A stretch of DNA of 64,000 nucleotides, taken from Nemertoderma westbladi (Eukaryota; Xenacoelomorpha; Nemertodermatida; Nemertodermatidae). Position numbers and translations under genes: made by a program. Under the pieces are notes generated by a model. The model was not told the origin of the DNA. It made no database searches and saw only the letters and a program-made list of their open reading frames with translations. This document shows positions 34,871 through 48,500 of this stretch, piece by piece; positions within the stretch are counted from its first letter, which is position 1, and every line of letters starts with the position of its first letter. The stretch covers positions 1 to 64,000 of the forward strand of contig JAUCBJ010001570.1 of NCBI GenBank assembly GCA_032718475.1, in the 5' to 3' direction.

Positions 34871-36427
34871 TGTGTGTCTGTATGACAAGGTAATAATAAC
34901 TCTTATTTGATTTGATCGTAAAAGCTTAATGTTCGTGTATAAAATCTCCTAATTAATTTAACCACTCCTAATTAATTTAACCACTCGTAATCTATTGGAT
35001 GTGTATAAAAGTGATTAATTTTTAATGATGAGTTTGAAAGGGAAACTCAAATTATCTTTTTATATGCCCATGGCTGCGTAATATTGTAATATACGAGTAA
35101 AAACTGGGTGGATTGATTATACGGGGTTTTCATCCTCCTAACCTCGACATACTGTACCAACTGTGTTTAATTATTTGAATCAAAACGGAGATCTGACCTC
35201 CTCTCTGTACAGAAACCTGATGAGTTCTGGGTTACCTGGAGCGATTCGTTTATAGTTGCATTGCGGTTTACTGGATGGTAGAAATCCCGGCTGTATCAGT
35301 CCATATCTCACCGTAAAGAATGCGCCGACTCTGAATTTTAAATGTGTTTATTAATGGGGGTGATATAGGCAGTTGTACGGCCTGTCTCCGGTTATGCGGC
35401 CTTATCTGAATGACCACTCTCTCGACTCAATTACCTATTCTGTCGTCATCTTCAATTCTCATTATACTCTTTATTGCTACTATATTCTGTTTCACTGTGC
35501 GTTTTTTTATATTGTTCATTTAAAACTCCCGCAGTGTCGCCATTGCTGTTTATACTCATTCATTGATTACAGTAATGTGTAACTGACGGGGCGAGGTTAG
35601 AGTGCTGAATGATTTTCTGTGTAACTTTATAAAGATTGTACAAAGTGTTCCGTAGAAGTTATTTCGTTCCAACTATGATCATTAATTATTATTATATAAT
35701 TATAAATATTGCGGAATTTTTAAATTTCCATTGTGTGTAAGTAAGGGTTCCAGTGCCTACGCCGACAACCGACAAACATTGACAAAATATGACAAAACCA
35801 CGATAAATATGAAACTGTAACCTGTTATCATAACTTTTGTTTATTATTTTGGTTAGAATTAGAATAACTTTTCACTGTAACCTGTTCCTTCATTTCAATT
35901 GATAATTAACATTCATTACCGTATATAATGGTTGTCGGCCTAGCGTTTACACCCTTTTCCATTGGCGTTACACTTCGATCTATCATATAATACATACAAT
36001 CCAAACTTCAAAATATTTATTGTAGACCAACAATATCCACTGGAGTGCCATAGCACCAAACCCATCTGCGATAAATCCGATTCATTTAATCTCAATGTAG
36101 CAGTGCCGAGAGATGTATGGATGCCCTTCGTTAATGCTGTGTTATTGGACACTAATAATTAATGTAGATATAATTATTGAACCGCATCGCATCCCTTCCA
36201 ATGTTGATTTCTAATGTTGAAAACAAAACAAAAATATTATTAAGATTTTCTGCAGAGGTAATAAGATGAAATAAGCGCTTTAAAACACTTGATAAATTTA
36301 AAAAAATAAAAAATCTTCCTATATAAATTTTCAATCAAATTTCGACCGAAAGGTGAAAACTGTTGTTCTTCACAAGAAGGGTGTAAATATTGACAGGGGC
36401 ATAATATCTAAATAAATTCGGACACAG
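34871..36427. other. AT-rich non-coding
   Basis: 35811-35900 is a copy of the dispersed repeat (CTGTAACCTGTT ... TTTGTTTATTATTTTGGTTA ... CACTGTAACCTGTTCCTT). Other open frames have no support. Confidence 0.5.
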
Positions 36428-36478
36428 CATTCTTAAAAATGCAGCTGCAATGCAGCATGCCGATCCTAGTAGTAATAT
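36428..36478 (+). mobile_element. 3'-terminal scrap of LINE family B
   Basis: CAGCATTCTTAAAAATGCAG through CATGCCGATCCTAG, then TAGTAATA. It matches the inverse of 52240-52290 in the family B copy and ends in a TAG-type tail, so it is a dead-on-arrival 3' fragment. Confidence 0.75.
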
Positions 36479-37363
36479 CTAAATAGAAGAGTGATTTCTG
36501 TTGCGTTTTTATATCGAGTAGTTAATTTTTTTTATTTGAAACAAATAATTCCGACGATATCATTTTTTAACTAATTTTCTGGAAAATTATTGAAAAAAGT
36601 GAAAAATTCTTCCTTTTGAATTAAAAAAAAGTTAGATTAATTCAATAATTTTTTAAAATACTAGTGAAAATACCGGAATTTTGTTCAAGTAATATATTAT
36701 CATGTATATCTTTCCGTCCACCCATTTGAGGAATCTTTCGTAACGAAGTTGTCCAGCTCTCATCCGGTACCAGTTTGTCGCTTATTTTTATATGCATTTG
36801 GAACCCCTTTCCCCCTGCTAGCAGGGACTAACATTGATCACGACATGCAGTCAATTACCTATCTCTATATGCAATACTGTTAACAGGTGATCCATGGCGG
36901 CATAAGGTTTTTATGAGCCATTAGCTATCCTAACCAGAATACTGATATGATTGCCTCTTGAATTCGTATTACATGATCTCCCGAATAGCTAGCTGCTTGA
37001 AAGTTACTTCCTTTACTGGACAGTTTTCAACCTGTTCCATTATGCACCAGCAGAGCGTTACTGCCCTTACAGAGTTTACCTTTAATATTATAGCATTGGT
37101 GTGGAGTATAACCTGTCCCGTGGGACAAGCATCGGTTATTATAATATCTAGAGTCGACCCTTCCTGTACTGTCAAGTACTTTATGCCAAAGGAGATTAAA
37201 GCCATAATTAAGTTAACTATTGTCTGTTACCAATATACCATAGTTAACAGGAGATGGTTCCCTGCACCTGTGTCACTGTACCAGTTTGTAGTATTAATAG
37301 TAGTAGTAGCATTAGAGTCTTGAAGGAAGGTATGCTAGAGCTCAATATTGGAGATAATTTAAA
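36479..37363. other. Non-coding; overlapping ORFs of unknown standing
   Basis: A 121-codon plus frame (36958-37323) and a 78-codon minus frame (36969-37205) overlap. Neither shows a motif I recognise; I do not call a gene. Confidence 0.4.
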
Positions 37364-39046
37364 TTATTAACTATTATACCTACAACCGTTATTAACTATT
37401 ATACCTACAACCGTTATTAACTATTATACCTACAACCGTTATTAACTATTATACCTACAACCGTTATTAACTATTATACCTACAACCGTTATTAACTATT
37501 ATACCTACAACCGTTATTAACTATTATACCTACAACCGTTATTAACTATTATACCTACAACCGTTATTAACTATTATACCTACAACCGTTATTAACTATT
37601 ATACCTACAACCGTTATTAACTATTATACCTACAACCGTTATTAACTATTATACCTACAACCGTTATTAACTATTATACCTACAACCGTTATTAACTATT
37701 ATACCTACAACCGTTATTAACTATTATACCTACAACCGTTATTAACTATTATACCTACAACCGTTATTAACTATTATACCTACAACCGTTATTAACTATT
37801 ATACCTACAACCGTTATTAACTATTATACCTACAACCGTTATTAACTATTATACCTACAACCGTTATTAACTATTATACCTACAACCGTTATTAACTATT
37901 ATACCTACAACCGTTATTAACTATTATACCTACAACCGTTATTAACTATTATACCTACAACCGTTATTAACTATTATACCTACAACCGTTATTAACTATT
38001 ATACCTACAACCGTTATTAACTATTATACCTACAACCGTTATTAACTATTATACCTACAACCGTTATTAACTATTATACCTACAACCGTTATTAACTATT
38101 ATACCTACAACCGTTATTAACTATTATACCTACAACCGTTATTAACTATTATACCTACAACCGTTATTAACTATTATACCTACAACCGTTATTAACTATT
38201 ATACCTACAACCGTTATTAACTATTATACCTACAACCGTTATTAACTATTATACCTACAACCGTTATTAACTATTATACCTACAACCGTTATTAACTATT
38301 ATACCTACAACCGTTATTAACTATTATACCTACAACCGTTATTAACTATTATACCTACAACCGTTATTAACTATTATACCTACAACCGTTATTAACTATT
38401 ATACCTACAACCGTTATTAACTATTATACCTACAACCGTTATTAACTATTATACCTACAACCGTTATTAACTATTATACCTACAACCGTTATTAACTATT
38501 ATACCTACAACCGTTATTAACTATTATACCTACAACCGTTATTAACTATTATACCTACAACCGTTATTAACTATTATACCTACAACCGTTATTAACTATT
38601 ATACCTACAACCGTTATTAACTATTATACCTACAACCGTTATTAACTATTATACCTACAACCGTTATTAACTATTATACCTACAACCGTTATTAACTATT
38701 ATACCTACAACCGTTATTAACTATTATACCTACAACCGTTATTAACTATTATACCTACAACCGTTATTAACTATTATACCTACAACCGTTATTAACTATT
38801 ATACCTACAACCGTTATTAACTATTATACCTACAACCGTTATTAACTATTATACCTACAACCGTTATTAACTATTATACCTACAACCGTTATTAACTATT
38901 ATACCTACAACCGTTATTAACTATTATACCTACAACCGTTATTAACTATTATACCTACAACCGTTATTAACTATTATACCTACAACCGTTATTAACTATT
39001 ATACCTACAACCGTTATTAACTATTATACCTACAACCGTTATTAAC
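37364..39046. repeat. 25-bp satellite, 67 apparently perfect copies
   Basis: Unit TTATTAACTATTATACCTAC AACCG (25 bp). From 37364 to the last copy start at 39039 is 1675 bp, exactly 67 x 25, and by eye I found no substitution. It ends 547 bp before the KDM3-like start codon, in the probable upstream intron or promoter. Confidence 0.98.
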
Positions 39047-39592
39047 TTAATGAAAATGAACGACCAGAATAAGCTGCGAAATTTTTTTCAATTTGGTTAA
39101 AGTCTATGGCGCTCAACGCCACTGTCATAGTTGTAGCACTACAATTGCGATTATCGGTAAGGTCGCACGCAATATATAGGACATTTTACCACTAGACACA
39201 GTTCTGATCTGGTGGTCGGTCATATGTGGACGATTTATAGCATGTTACAAGCTAGACTAAAACTGTAAAAAAGTTAATATTTCTGAGGTGAATGCCATTT
39301 TTTCTGTAACTATTATAACTTTATATCTTTGGCTATGTGACTCATTTAGATCCTATTGGAACGGCAATGTTCGATTTAATTCGACTGAAGACATGTTTTA
39401 AGACCAAATTATCAGTATTTTTAAGTTATGGCCTATATTTCACATTCACATTACAATTGAAATAAATCTTGAATTCTTTTGAAATCTTATAATAAAATTC
39501 CAGGTAACATTCACCATTATAATAATCTTTAATTGTTTTTGTTTTAGACGGTTTAATGAGGGCTGTGGCTATGACTCAACTGATGAGCAAGT
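39047..39592 (+). promoter_or_regulatory. KDM3-like 5' region: probable intron end and splice acceptor, 5' UTR, overlapping upstream ORF
   Basis: A pyrimidine-rich tract TTGTTTTTGTTTTAG ends at about 39547, a good splice acceptor, so at least one 5' exon probably lies upstream. An in-frame TAA at 39554-39556 shows that the coding frame cannot extend further up. An upstream ATG at 39571 opens a 10-codon uORF whose TGA (39601-39603) overlaps the main start in another frame. That arrangement often lowers main-frame translation; the effect here is inferred. Confidence 0.55.
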
Positions 39593-42500
39593 ATGATGTC
39601 TGAAGAAATTATTGCTAAAGACAGATCCAACCCACTTAATGCATTCCGATCGTCCAGTGGTCCTGGTAAAACACTCGCACAAGTTGATGGTCCACTGATC
39701 AACTTGATACATAACTCTACAGATATCAACCTACTACAAAGAGATTACATAGAAGAATTGAATCTCAGTTGCAATCACGACAGCGTAAAGTGGGGGTGTG
39801 AGGATTTGTTGTCGAGTGCGGCTCCTCTTATAGCGAGTGATCAAACAGAGCCTTACTCGTCGGAATTCCAGAGCGAGGTGGATTCGCCATCCTCTGATAG
39901 TCAGCATAGTGAGTTTAGTGAACAATCTACTGTAGATTTACATAATATTAATGTTGATATGGAATATACTGATCCAAATTGGATTATATCCAGTGACTAT
40001 AAAGCGAATTGCACGGAATTTTATCACACACTGCTTCCTAATGATATGCCTCATGCGGGTACCTCGAAATATAACGTTGTTGGAAAGAAAGAGAAGAAAT
40101 GTTCATTTTGCAACCGAGATTTCAGTGTGTGGCTTAACCATTTGGAGGAATTCCATTCGAAAATAATATTTAGTTGCTTCGAATGTAGCGGTAGAGATTT
40201 CGAGAGTATAGACGAACTGCAGGGCCATCACGACAATGCCCATTGTGTCAACAGAGTTTTTGATAATCTTGTATTAAAGAAATTTCACTTGTGTACAATT
40301 TGCAATCAAAGATTGAAAACCCCGTTACAAATTCGCGAACACATGGTAATTAAACACGAAACCTTTGCAACCAAATCTCAGCCCATGAATTTTAATTACA
40401 CAATGCTGCGACAGGATTCTCAATTACAGCGCAGCCGCAGTGCGCACTATCGATCCCACTCAAGCGAGCCCAGTCCCAGTAGCGCTGGGGACGTAGTGCC
40501 TCTGAGTGGCCCTAATCTGCCGCAACAGTTTCACGGAGGCATCGAATTACCGCCACTCCGAAATACTATTTCAAGTAATAGTAACACAAGCATTAACAGC
40601 CCAGTAAGTGATTTTTTTGGATTTGATGAACGAACCTTTGTACCTGTTTGTGAGGCTGATATTGCCGAAACAACCCCAAACATCCATCTGCCTTGTAAAG
40701 CGGAAAATAGCAGGGAGTTATTTACTGCTGGTGATTCGATTGCTGATGACTTAATAACTCGTCTTTCTTTGGCACTCGGTAGTGGTAGATTGGTTCCAGA
40801 GGAACCCACTATAGAACCATCGTTACCACAACTACACCAAAGTTATATATCATCACCACATGACTTTAAGCCATTGCACCTACATCCGGTTCCAAGTGAC
40901 GCTTTACCACAACACCCTTGTAACACTTTACCATTGGTCCCACCTCCTAGTGATACTTTACCACAAGACCAACACTCTTGTAACACTTTTCCATTGGACC
41001 CGCCTCCAAGTGATACTTTATTACAGTACCAACCCCCTTGTGACACTTTACCATTGGACCCACCTCCTAGTGACGCTTTACCACAAGACCAACACTCTTG
41101 TAACACTTTAGCATTGGACCCACCTCCAAGTGATACTTTACTACCGAACCAACCCCCTTGTGACACTTTACCATTGGACCCACCTCCGAGTGATACTTTA
41201 CTACCGAACCAACACCCATGTGATACTTTACCATTGGACCCACCTCCTAGTGACGCTTTACCACAAAACCAACACCCTTGTAACACTTTTCCATTGGACC
41301 CGTCTCCAAGTGATACTTTACTACAGAACCAACCCCCTTGTGACACTTTACCATTGGACCCAACTCCAAGTGACGCTTTACCACAAGACCAACACTCTTG
41401 GGATACTTTACCATTGGACCCACCTCCAAGTGATACTTTACTACAGAACCAACACCCATGTGATACTTTACCATTGGACCCACCTCCTAGTGGCGCTTTA
41501 CCACAAAACCAACACCCTTGTAACACTTTTCCATTGGACCCGCCTCCAAGTGATATTTTACTACAGAACCAACACCCATGTGATACTTTACCATTGGACC
41601 CACCTCCAAGTGACGCTTTACCACAAGACCAACACTCTTGGGATACTTTACCATTGGACCCACCTCCAAGTGACGTTTTACCACAAAACCAACACCCTTG
41701 TAACACTTTTCCATTGGACGCACCTCCAAGTGACGCTTTACCACAAGACCAACACTCGTGGGATACTTTACCATTGGACCCAACTCCAAGTGACGCTTTA
41801 CCACATAACCAACACCCTTGTAACAATTTTCCATTGGACCCGCCTCCAAGTGATACTTTACTACAGAACCAACCACCTTGTGACACTTTACCATTGGACC
41901 CAACTCCAAGTGACGCTTTACCACAAAACCAACACCCTTGTAACACTTTTCCATTGGACGCACCTCCAAGTGACGCTTTACCACAAGACCAACACTCGTG
42001 GGATACTTTACCATTGGACCCACCTCCAAGTGACGCTTTACCACAAATCCAACACCCTTGTAACACTTTTCCATTGGACCCGCCTTCAAGACATACTTTA
42101 CCACAAGACCAACACCCATGTGATACTTTACCATTGAATCCACCTCCAAGTGACGCTTTACCACATGACCAACACCCTTGTAATACTTTTCCATTGCACC
42201 AACTTCCAAGTGAAATACCTCATCACCAACACCCATGCGATATTTTAGCATTCATCCCACCTCGGAGTAATAATTTACATCTCCCAATCAATACCTTATC
42301 ATCGATCCAAAAGCCACACACCAGTACTAACGCCATAGAATTACCATCAAACCATCTACTTTGCGATCATGGCCTGACCTCAAGTTCTGAAAGACAATCA
42401 CACCTACAAACAAGAGGTGAGCATCAGTCCTTCCCATTTGCACTTTCATTATCAAACCATCCCAATTCAAGAAATACAGTTGTACACCACTCCAACCCCC

Positions 42501-45500
42501 AGCCAAGGGATTTAGTGGCTCAACAACTCCAACCAAGGGATTCAGTTTCCTATCAACACCATCCAAGAGATTCACTCTCCTATCATCTCCAGCCAAGGGA
42601 TTCAGTGGAAAACCAACACCAGTCAATGGATTCAATGGTATACCAACCCCATTTAGGGGATTCCTTGGCTTGCCAACCCCTTTCAAGGGAATCTGTCACT
42701 TACCATCCCCAGCCAAGGGATTCAATGGAACACCAACACCAGTCAATGGTACACCAACACCAGTCAATGGTACACCAACCCCATCTACGGGATTCCTTGG
42801 CTTGCCAACTCCATTCAAGGGAATCAGTAACCCACCAACCCCAACCAAGTAATTCAGTGGCTTACCAACCCCCGTCACGAGATGCAATGGTTCATCAACC
42901 ACATCAAAGCAGTAATCAGATGAAACCGAATTTTGTTCAAGATATCCCAAACCGAGATAATAGGTTATTTCCTCTAGCATCTCACACTAGTCAGTCTACA
43001 TCATTATACCCATACATGGTAAGTTCTACACAATTAGGAAATCCACAAGCAAGTAATTCCTCACAATTACATTATCATCAAAATATTTTTAAGTGGTCTA
43101 GTCCAAGCGATCATATCCCATTACCTCTGAATTCAAGTGATTGCATGCTGCATATACATCATATAGATTCAATCCCTTCCAATTCAAAACCAGGATGTTT
43201 TATTTCATCACAACCACAACAAAGAGGAGTAATGCCATATTCACAGGAGTCTATCTCACCTAACCCACACCCAAAGGTGTTCATCCCTCCCCATATACAT
43301 TCAAGGGCACTTCCTTCATCAAGTTTACATCCAATCACATCATGTCCAATAGATTACAAACCATCCAGGCAACACCAAATGGAGTCCATCCTAGAGCACC
43401 CACATCAAATGGATTCCCTCCCATCCCACGCCCACCCACACCCAAGGGAATCACATCCCATCCCATATAACCCTCCACCAATGGATTTAAAGCCATCACA
43501 TCTACAGCCAAGAGTTTCTACGACTTATCAACATCTAACCGACTCATCATTAAGGTTGGGTACTTCATTGCAATCTCGTATTATTGTGGCAGGTGAATAT
43601 AACACTAATTATAATTATCCACCGAATATCATTTCATCGCAATCCTTGCAAGTAAATTACCCTCTGTTTTCTGCTGTTGAAACATACCCGGAGCCGATAA
43701 CTAGCTATTCAATTCAATTTACTGCTAATAAAAGTATATTATCGTCATCTGGTGGTTTTAATCAGAGTTGCTCCCCAGAGAACAATATAGTTTATAGGGA
43801 TCAATTTCCTTTGTCGAATTATCCAGCGAATTCACCCCTATTGAAAGATGGTGATGATATATATCTCAACAATTCAAGTAATACGTCATGTATAATTGAG
43901 GATAAATTAAATGCATTATCTTTTGTGATGACTACATTCCCTAAACAATCCACAAGGCTAACATCTAAGACCACAATATCAGCATATCCAACAGATACTA
44001 TCACTACCGAAGTTGTTGTGCCATTTATGGTTGAATCCCAGAATATAATGACAATTAATGATGGAAATATTGACAAGCCTGTATCATCATCATCATCATT
44101 TGATCAAATTCAGCCATTAAATGAATATCTTCTAACTGACCAGTCTACTCCTGTTTCCAATAGAATAGAACTGCATCCGATACAAACATTGAGCCATACT
44201 GATTCCATCTATACCTCAGCTTATGTTGGAAATATTGAGCAAAGAGCAATGCGAGCTTCCACCCAGGCAGCTTCAGAGGGGCTTCCCCAGGGTATGATTC
44301 TACAATCATTAGTATCCCATCACCCTGAGTTTAACAGGGATTCTTCAAGTTCACATGTCAGTGTTATAAAGCACTCCCCTATCATGAGTACAATTCCACT
44401 CTACCGGCAATTAGGATGCTCAATACAGAAACAAACCAGTTCAGTTAAAGGTGTTGCAAACTCTCCATCTCCTTTTCCAGCTGCATGGCATTCTCTAATT
44501 AAAAAGGGTCATGTGCCATATACTTCTTGTGAGCACTCCCTAGGCAAAGGTATTATAGATAAGTGTCAGAAAACTGTTGGAAAATTAAACCCAAACAAGA
44601 CTGAGTTCATCAATAAACCCAAAACGAAATCTGTACGAGTAAAGAAGGAGCCCAGACAGCAAAAGATCAAGAGCTTATCCGCAGTACAACAAATTTCAGT
44701 TTCCCTTAGCAATAGTTATCAAAGGCAGCTTTTGTCACACATAAATATCATGACAACCAATACTGACATACAGAGTATAACTTCAGGAATGGTTACCAAC
44801 ATAAGCCCAATAGTGACCAATTCCACAGTGTATACTTCTACTATTCAGAAAAACCTGCAACCAATGATTAAATTACCCCAACCACCCATCACTCAAAGTT
44901 TTACGAAGCATATTTTGTCCCAAACCCATTCTCAGATAAATTCACTTTTGCAGAAAACAGTTTCTTTAGATGTAACTCCTAATATCAGGACAAGTGTTAA
45001 TGTACTTTCGTCATTGCAGCATCCTCATTCCAAACCAATGCTGAATATCATTCAGTCTACTAACAACATCATGTGCAATAAACAAACTCCAGTTCAAGAT
45101 CTCGAAGTAAGGACATTCAATCCTCAGCCAGAAAATTACACATTGCTGTCCAGTCATGAACAGCACTTACCGCCTTTATCTAGTCATGGTAATATTACAT
45201 TCCAAAATCGACTACAAGCTTCCTTCTTGTCTCCTGGTATCAATGATACCAAAAGAAGGACCTCCCCTGGGTTCAACGTTAAGCCACCTGAAAATTGGCA
45301 ATCCCTTGGTCTTTGTAAACAAAATAAGAGAGCGAGAATCGAAACAGAAGAACAAGAACAGTATTCTCAACAATGTTATCCATCAGTTTCTATGATTAAC
45401 AAATCAACACAATATAACAATAGTTGTTCTCTGAGTAATCCTACTATTAATTCTAACCGCGATATGAAAGATAATCTTCCTGTGAGTAACATAAATACAA

Positions 45501-48500
45501 AGGGAGGGTATCAAGACGTTTCTAAATTACCATCTCTTTTTGAATACCAATCGATTTACAATATGGAAAAATCATCAACCTTAAATCTTGATGTTGCTGA
45601 TAAACCTGTTGTTATGATAGCTGATATGGATAATGTGATGGTTGTAGAAGTGGATAAAACGTCAAGCAGTTCTGGTAGTGAAAGTTGCAGCCAACCACAG
45701 GATTCCCCAGTAGATTCATATTCTCCACCAATGTTTTCGCGGTCTGTAGTTGAAATGTGCAGGCCACCAAGTGGAAAGAAGAAAAGGCGAAAGCAGGATC
45801 CTGAAATATTAGTTACTAAAAAACCAAAATGTATTGATGGTAATGATCACATTATTGGTTGCAATGCATGTAACTTGCCTTTTAGTAGTGATAAAATCCT
45901 GAAAAACCATTACTTTACCACACATGTGAAATTTAATCCTGTGACGAATGATCTCATGTGTAACATATGTTGTATAACTTCTGGCAATACATTAGCTATA
46001 AGCACACATTTCTTGAACACTCATATGTTTCTAGACAGTGTCAAGGACATACCTCTTAAATTATCGTTGATTCCAAATGATGATGATGTCAGTTGTACCA
46101 CTAGCTACATCCATCAAAATCAGGTCCATGAATTGAATACTGCTGTAGAAAGTATTACTTCAGTTACTGATAACATAATTGAAGACAATTTGAACAACAT
46201 TACAGAACCATCTAAACCCGAACCAGATGCTGTGTTTGAAAGGAATAAGCAGAATAATGACAGTGACTTGAAAAACAAGCTACTTGAACATGCAGATATT
46301 TGTTGTAATACATGTACAGAATTATTTGATTCCAATAAAAAGCTATTTATTCATATACAAGATGTTCATGGTGATAATGAGCAAGCTTTTGAAATAGATA
46401 TTGCCTTACTCAAATCGAAGAGTAGGAAATGTCTCCATTGGAAATGTCATCTATGTTCTAAACTTCAGTACAATTTGAATTTTTTGAAAGAACATGCGGC
46501 TTTATGCCATAAAGGTGAAAACTTTGTAAAACTCCGTAAAAATTCAGTTGTAGTTTGTCCGTGTAGAAAGGTTTATTCAGTTAACTTTGTGAAGATCTCA
46601 TACCATTTTACTCATTTTCACAGATTGGGGGCAATAGGCAGCCCTGACCTAGTTGTGCCATACTTGCAGGACACGAACTGCCAAAAAGTCTGGGATTGTC
46701 CATCTCTGTGTCGGGATTGTGCCATGTCACAGTCCAGTGTTAGGAATGGTTGTTGTAGATTTGAATTTTTTCGTAAACTGGAACTTTATAACTACAGCCA
46801 AGTACGAGTAGTTGGATTTACACGTCAATGGGATGCTACAGTAGAAGAATCTGCAGAATGGTTGCCAATTTCGGCTAAAATGGGTAGTATACTTGGATCA
46901 AGAAAACCACACCATATCAGCCATGGTTATGCTAAATATATATTGTCGTTCATTAGAAAACCTTTTGAGAAAATGATAGATCAAGAATATTTAGCTTTAC
47001 AACAAGCTCCAAATATTGATGATATACTTTGGAAGAAGACTGTGCCAGGAGTTCGTGAAATGTGTGATATTTGTGAAACAACATTGTTTAATTATCACTG
47101 GGTGTGTGGGATCTGCGGATTTGTTGCTTGTATTGATTGTCGAAATGACGGAATTGAATATAAATGGAGAGCATCAAAGTGGGGACAATGTATTACCAAA
47201 TCTGGTGAAGATACTCAATATCATAAACATTCCAATCTTCACCTTACTCAAATAATCCCTAGAGATTGCTTGTTTCACCTTAAGAATACTTTAAATGAGA
47301 TCATTCAGAAATGCAATATTTCCGATTTCCATCGTGAACCTGGAATCCCAATTAACCCTGTTGATCTTGTTCACAAAATAGATGTTAACATCAAAGATAA
47401 GACTACAAGTTCGTCAAACATTATTCATAGACAAGGTGAGAAAGTTGATACTGGAAGTGAAACCGTTCAGCCTAGTCATACACATCTATTGAACTTATCA
47501 CAAGAAGATATGCCTACATTACATCCAGAAGAAGAATTTCATAATGATGAAGGTAATGAAACAAATATGCCCCCAATATTAGATCCAGTAGTCATTGAAG
47601 GATGTGTCACTGGAAATGCAATTAAAGACCATAATTCAAGTTCATTGTTAATTAACATTTCAAAGTTAGACAGTTGTGGTGCACCCCCAAAGTCAAAAGA
47701 TAAATACCAGACTATAGCCATGGAAGCCACTAGTTCCCAGGATATAGATAGTGACAATGTTGCATCTGATATTGTTGGTAGAGATTTGCCAATGTCATGT
47801 GTTCCTATAAACTCTATTCAAGTTTATGACATTTCATCATCAGATCAACCTCTTAGTCCTTTTTCAGAGACTGTTCATGATGCTACTGAATTGGATTCAA
47901 GTAATCATTGTCATCGTTTCCCAAATATTGATGAAATCGTTGGCAAATTTCCTCAGGAGAAATATTCACAAGAAGCTTCATCATCACAACAATTTACTGA
48001 GGAATACCAACCAAGTACCACCAAAAACCCTCTGTCGTTGGAGTTACAGAAATGCGAGGGAAAGACAAGTGCACATAAATCATCTTTGTTAGAAACAAAT
48101 ATAAGTCAAGAGTTTGTCCGAGGCAATGCTTTTTCTCATTACCACAATTCTTTGGAGGACAGCGAAACAGTGGATCATAATTCTATGTGTTCAATACCTC
48201 TGAGTCGCGGGTTTACTCGTGAGTGTTTTGTACATATGAATAAAATTGGCAAGCTTGCTACTCGCAGACAGACTTCCAGTCTATCTGACATAAGCTCATT
48301 TAATGACTTCCCTTCACCTTCACCGTCCAGTCCTAGGAGTCTGCCTTTAGAGTATATGGATAATATCGATCGACAATTTGTTGATGATATATTTAATGAC
48401 CTTCTGAGTGAATCAGCTGCCATCGAACCAATCACTCAAAATTTAGCAAGTTCTGGGGACCACAGTGGTAATTATACATGTAGTGCAAATCTTCGTGGGA

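Noticed and set aside
36958-37323. 121-codon plus-strand ORF (and overlapping minus ORF)
   Set aside because: No recognised motif, overlapping opposite frames, no splice or codon evidence; kept only as a spacer note.
40843-42251. Long antisense and alternate-frame ORFs (407, 335 and 254 codons) inside the KDM3-like gene
   Set aside because: They exist because the 60-bp coding repeat lacks stops in several frames; composition is purely repetitive and the plus frame is a conserved domain protein.
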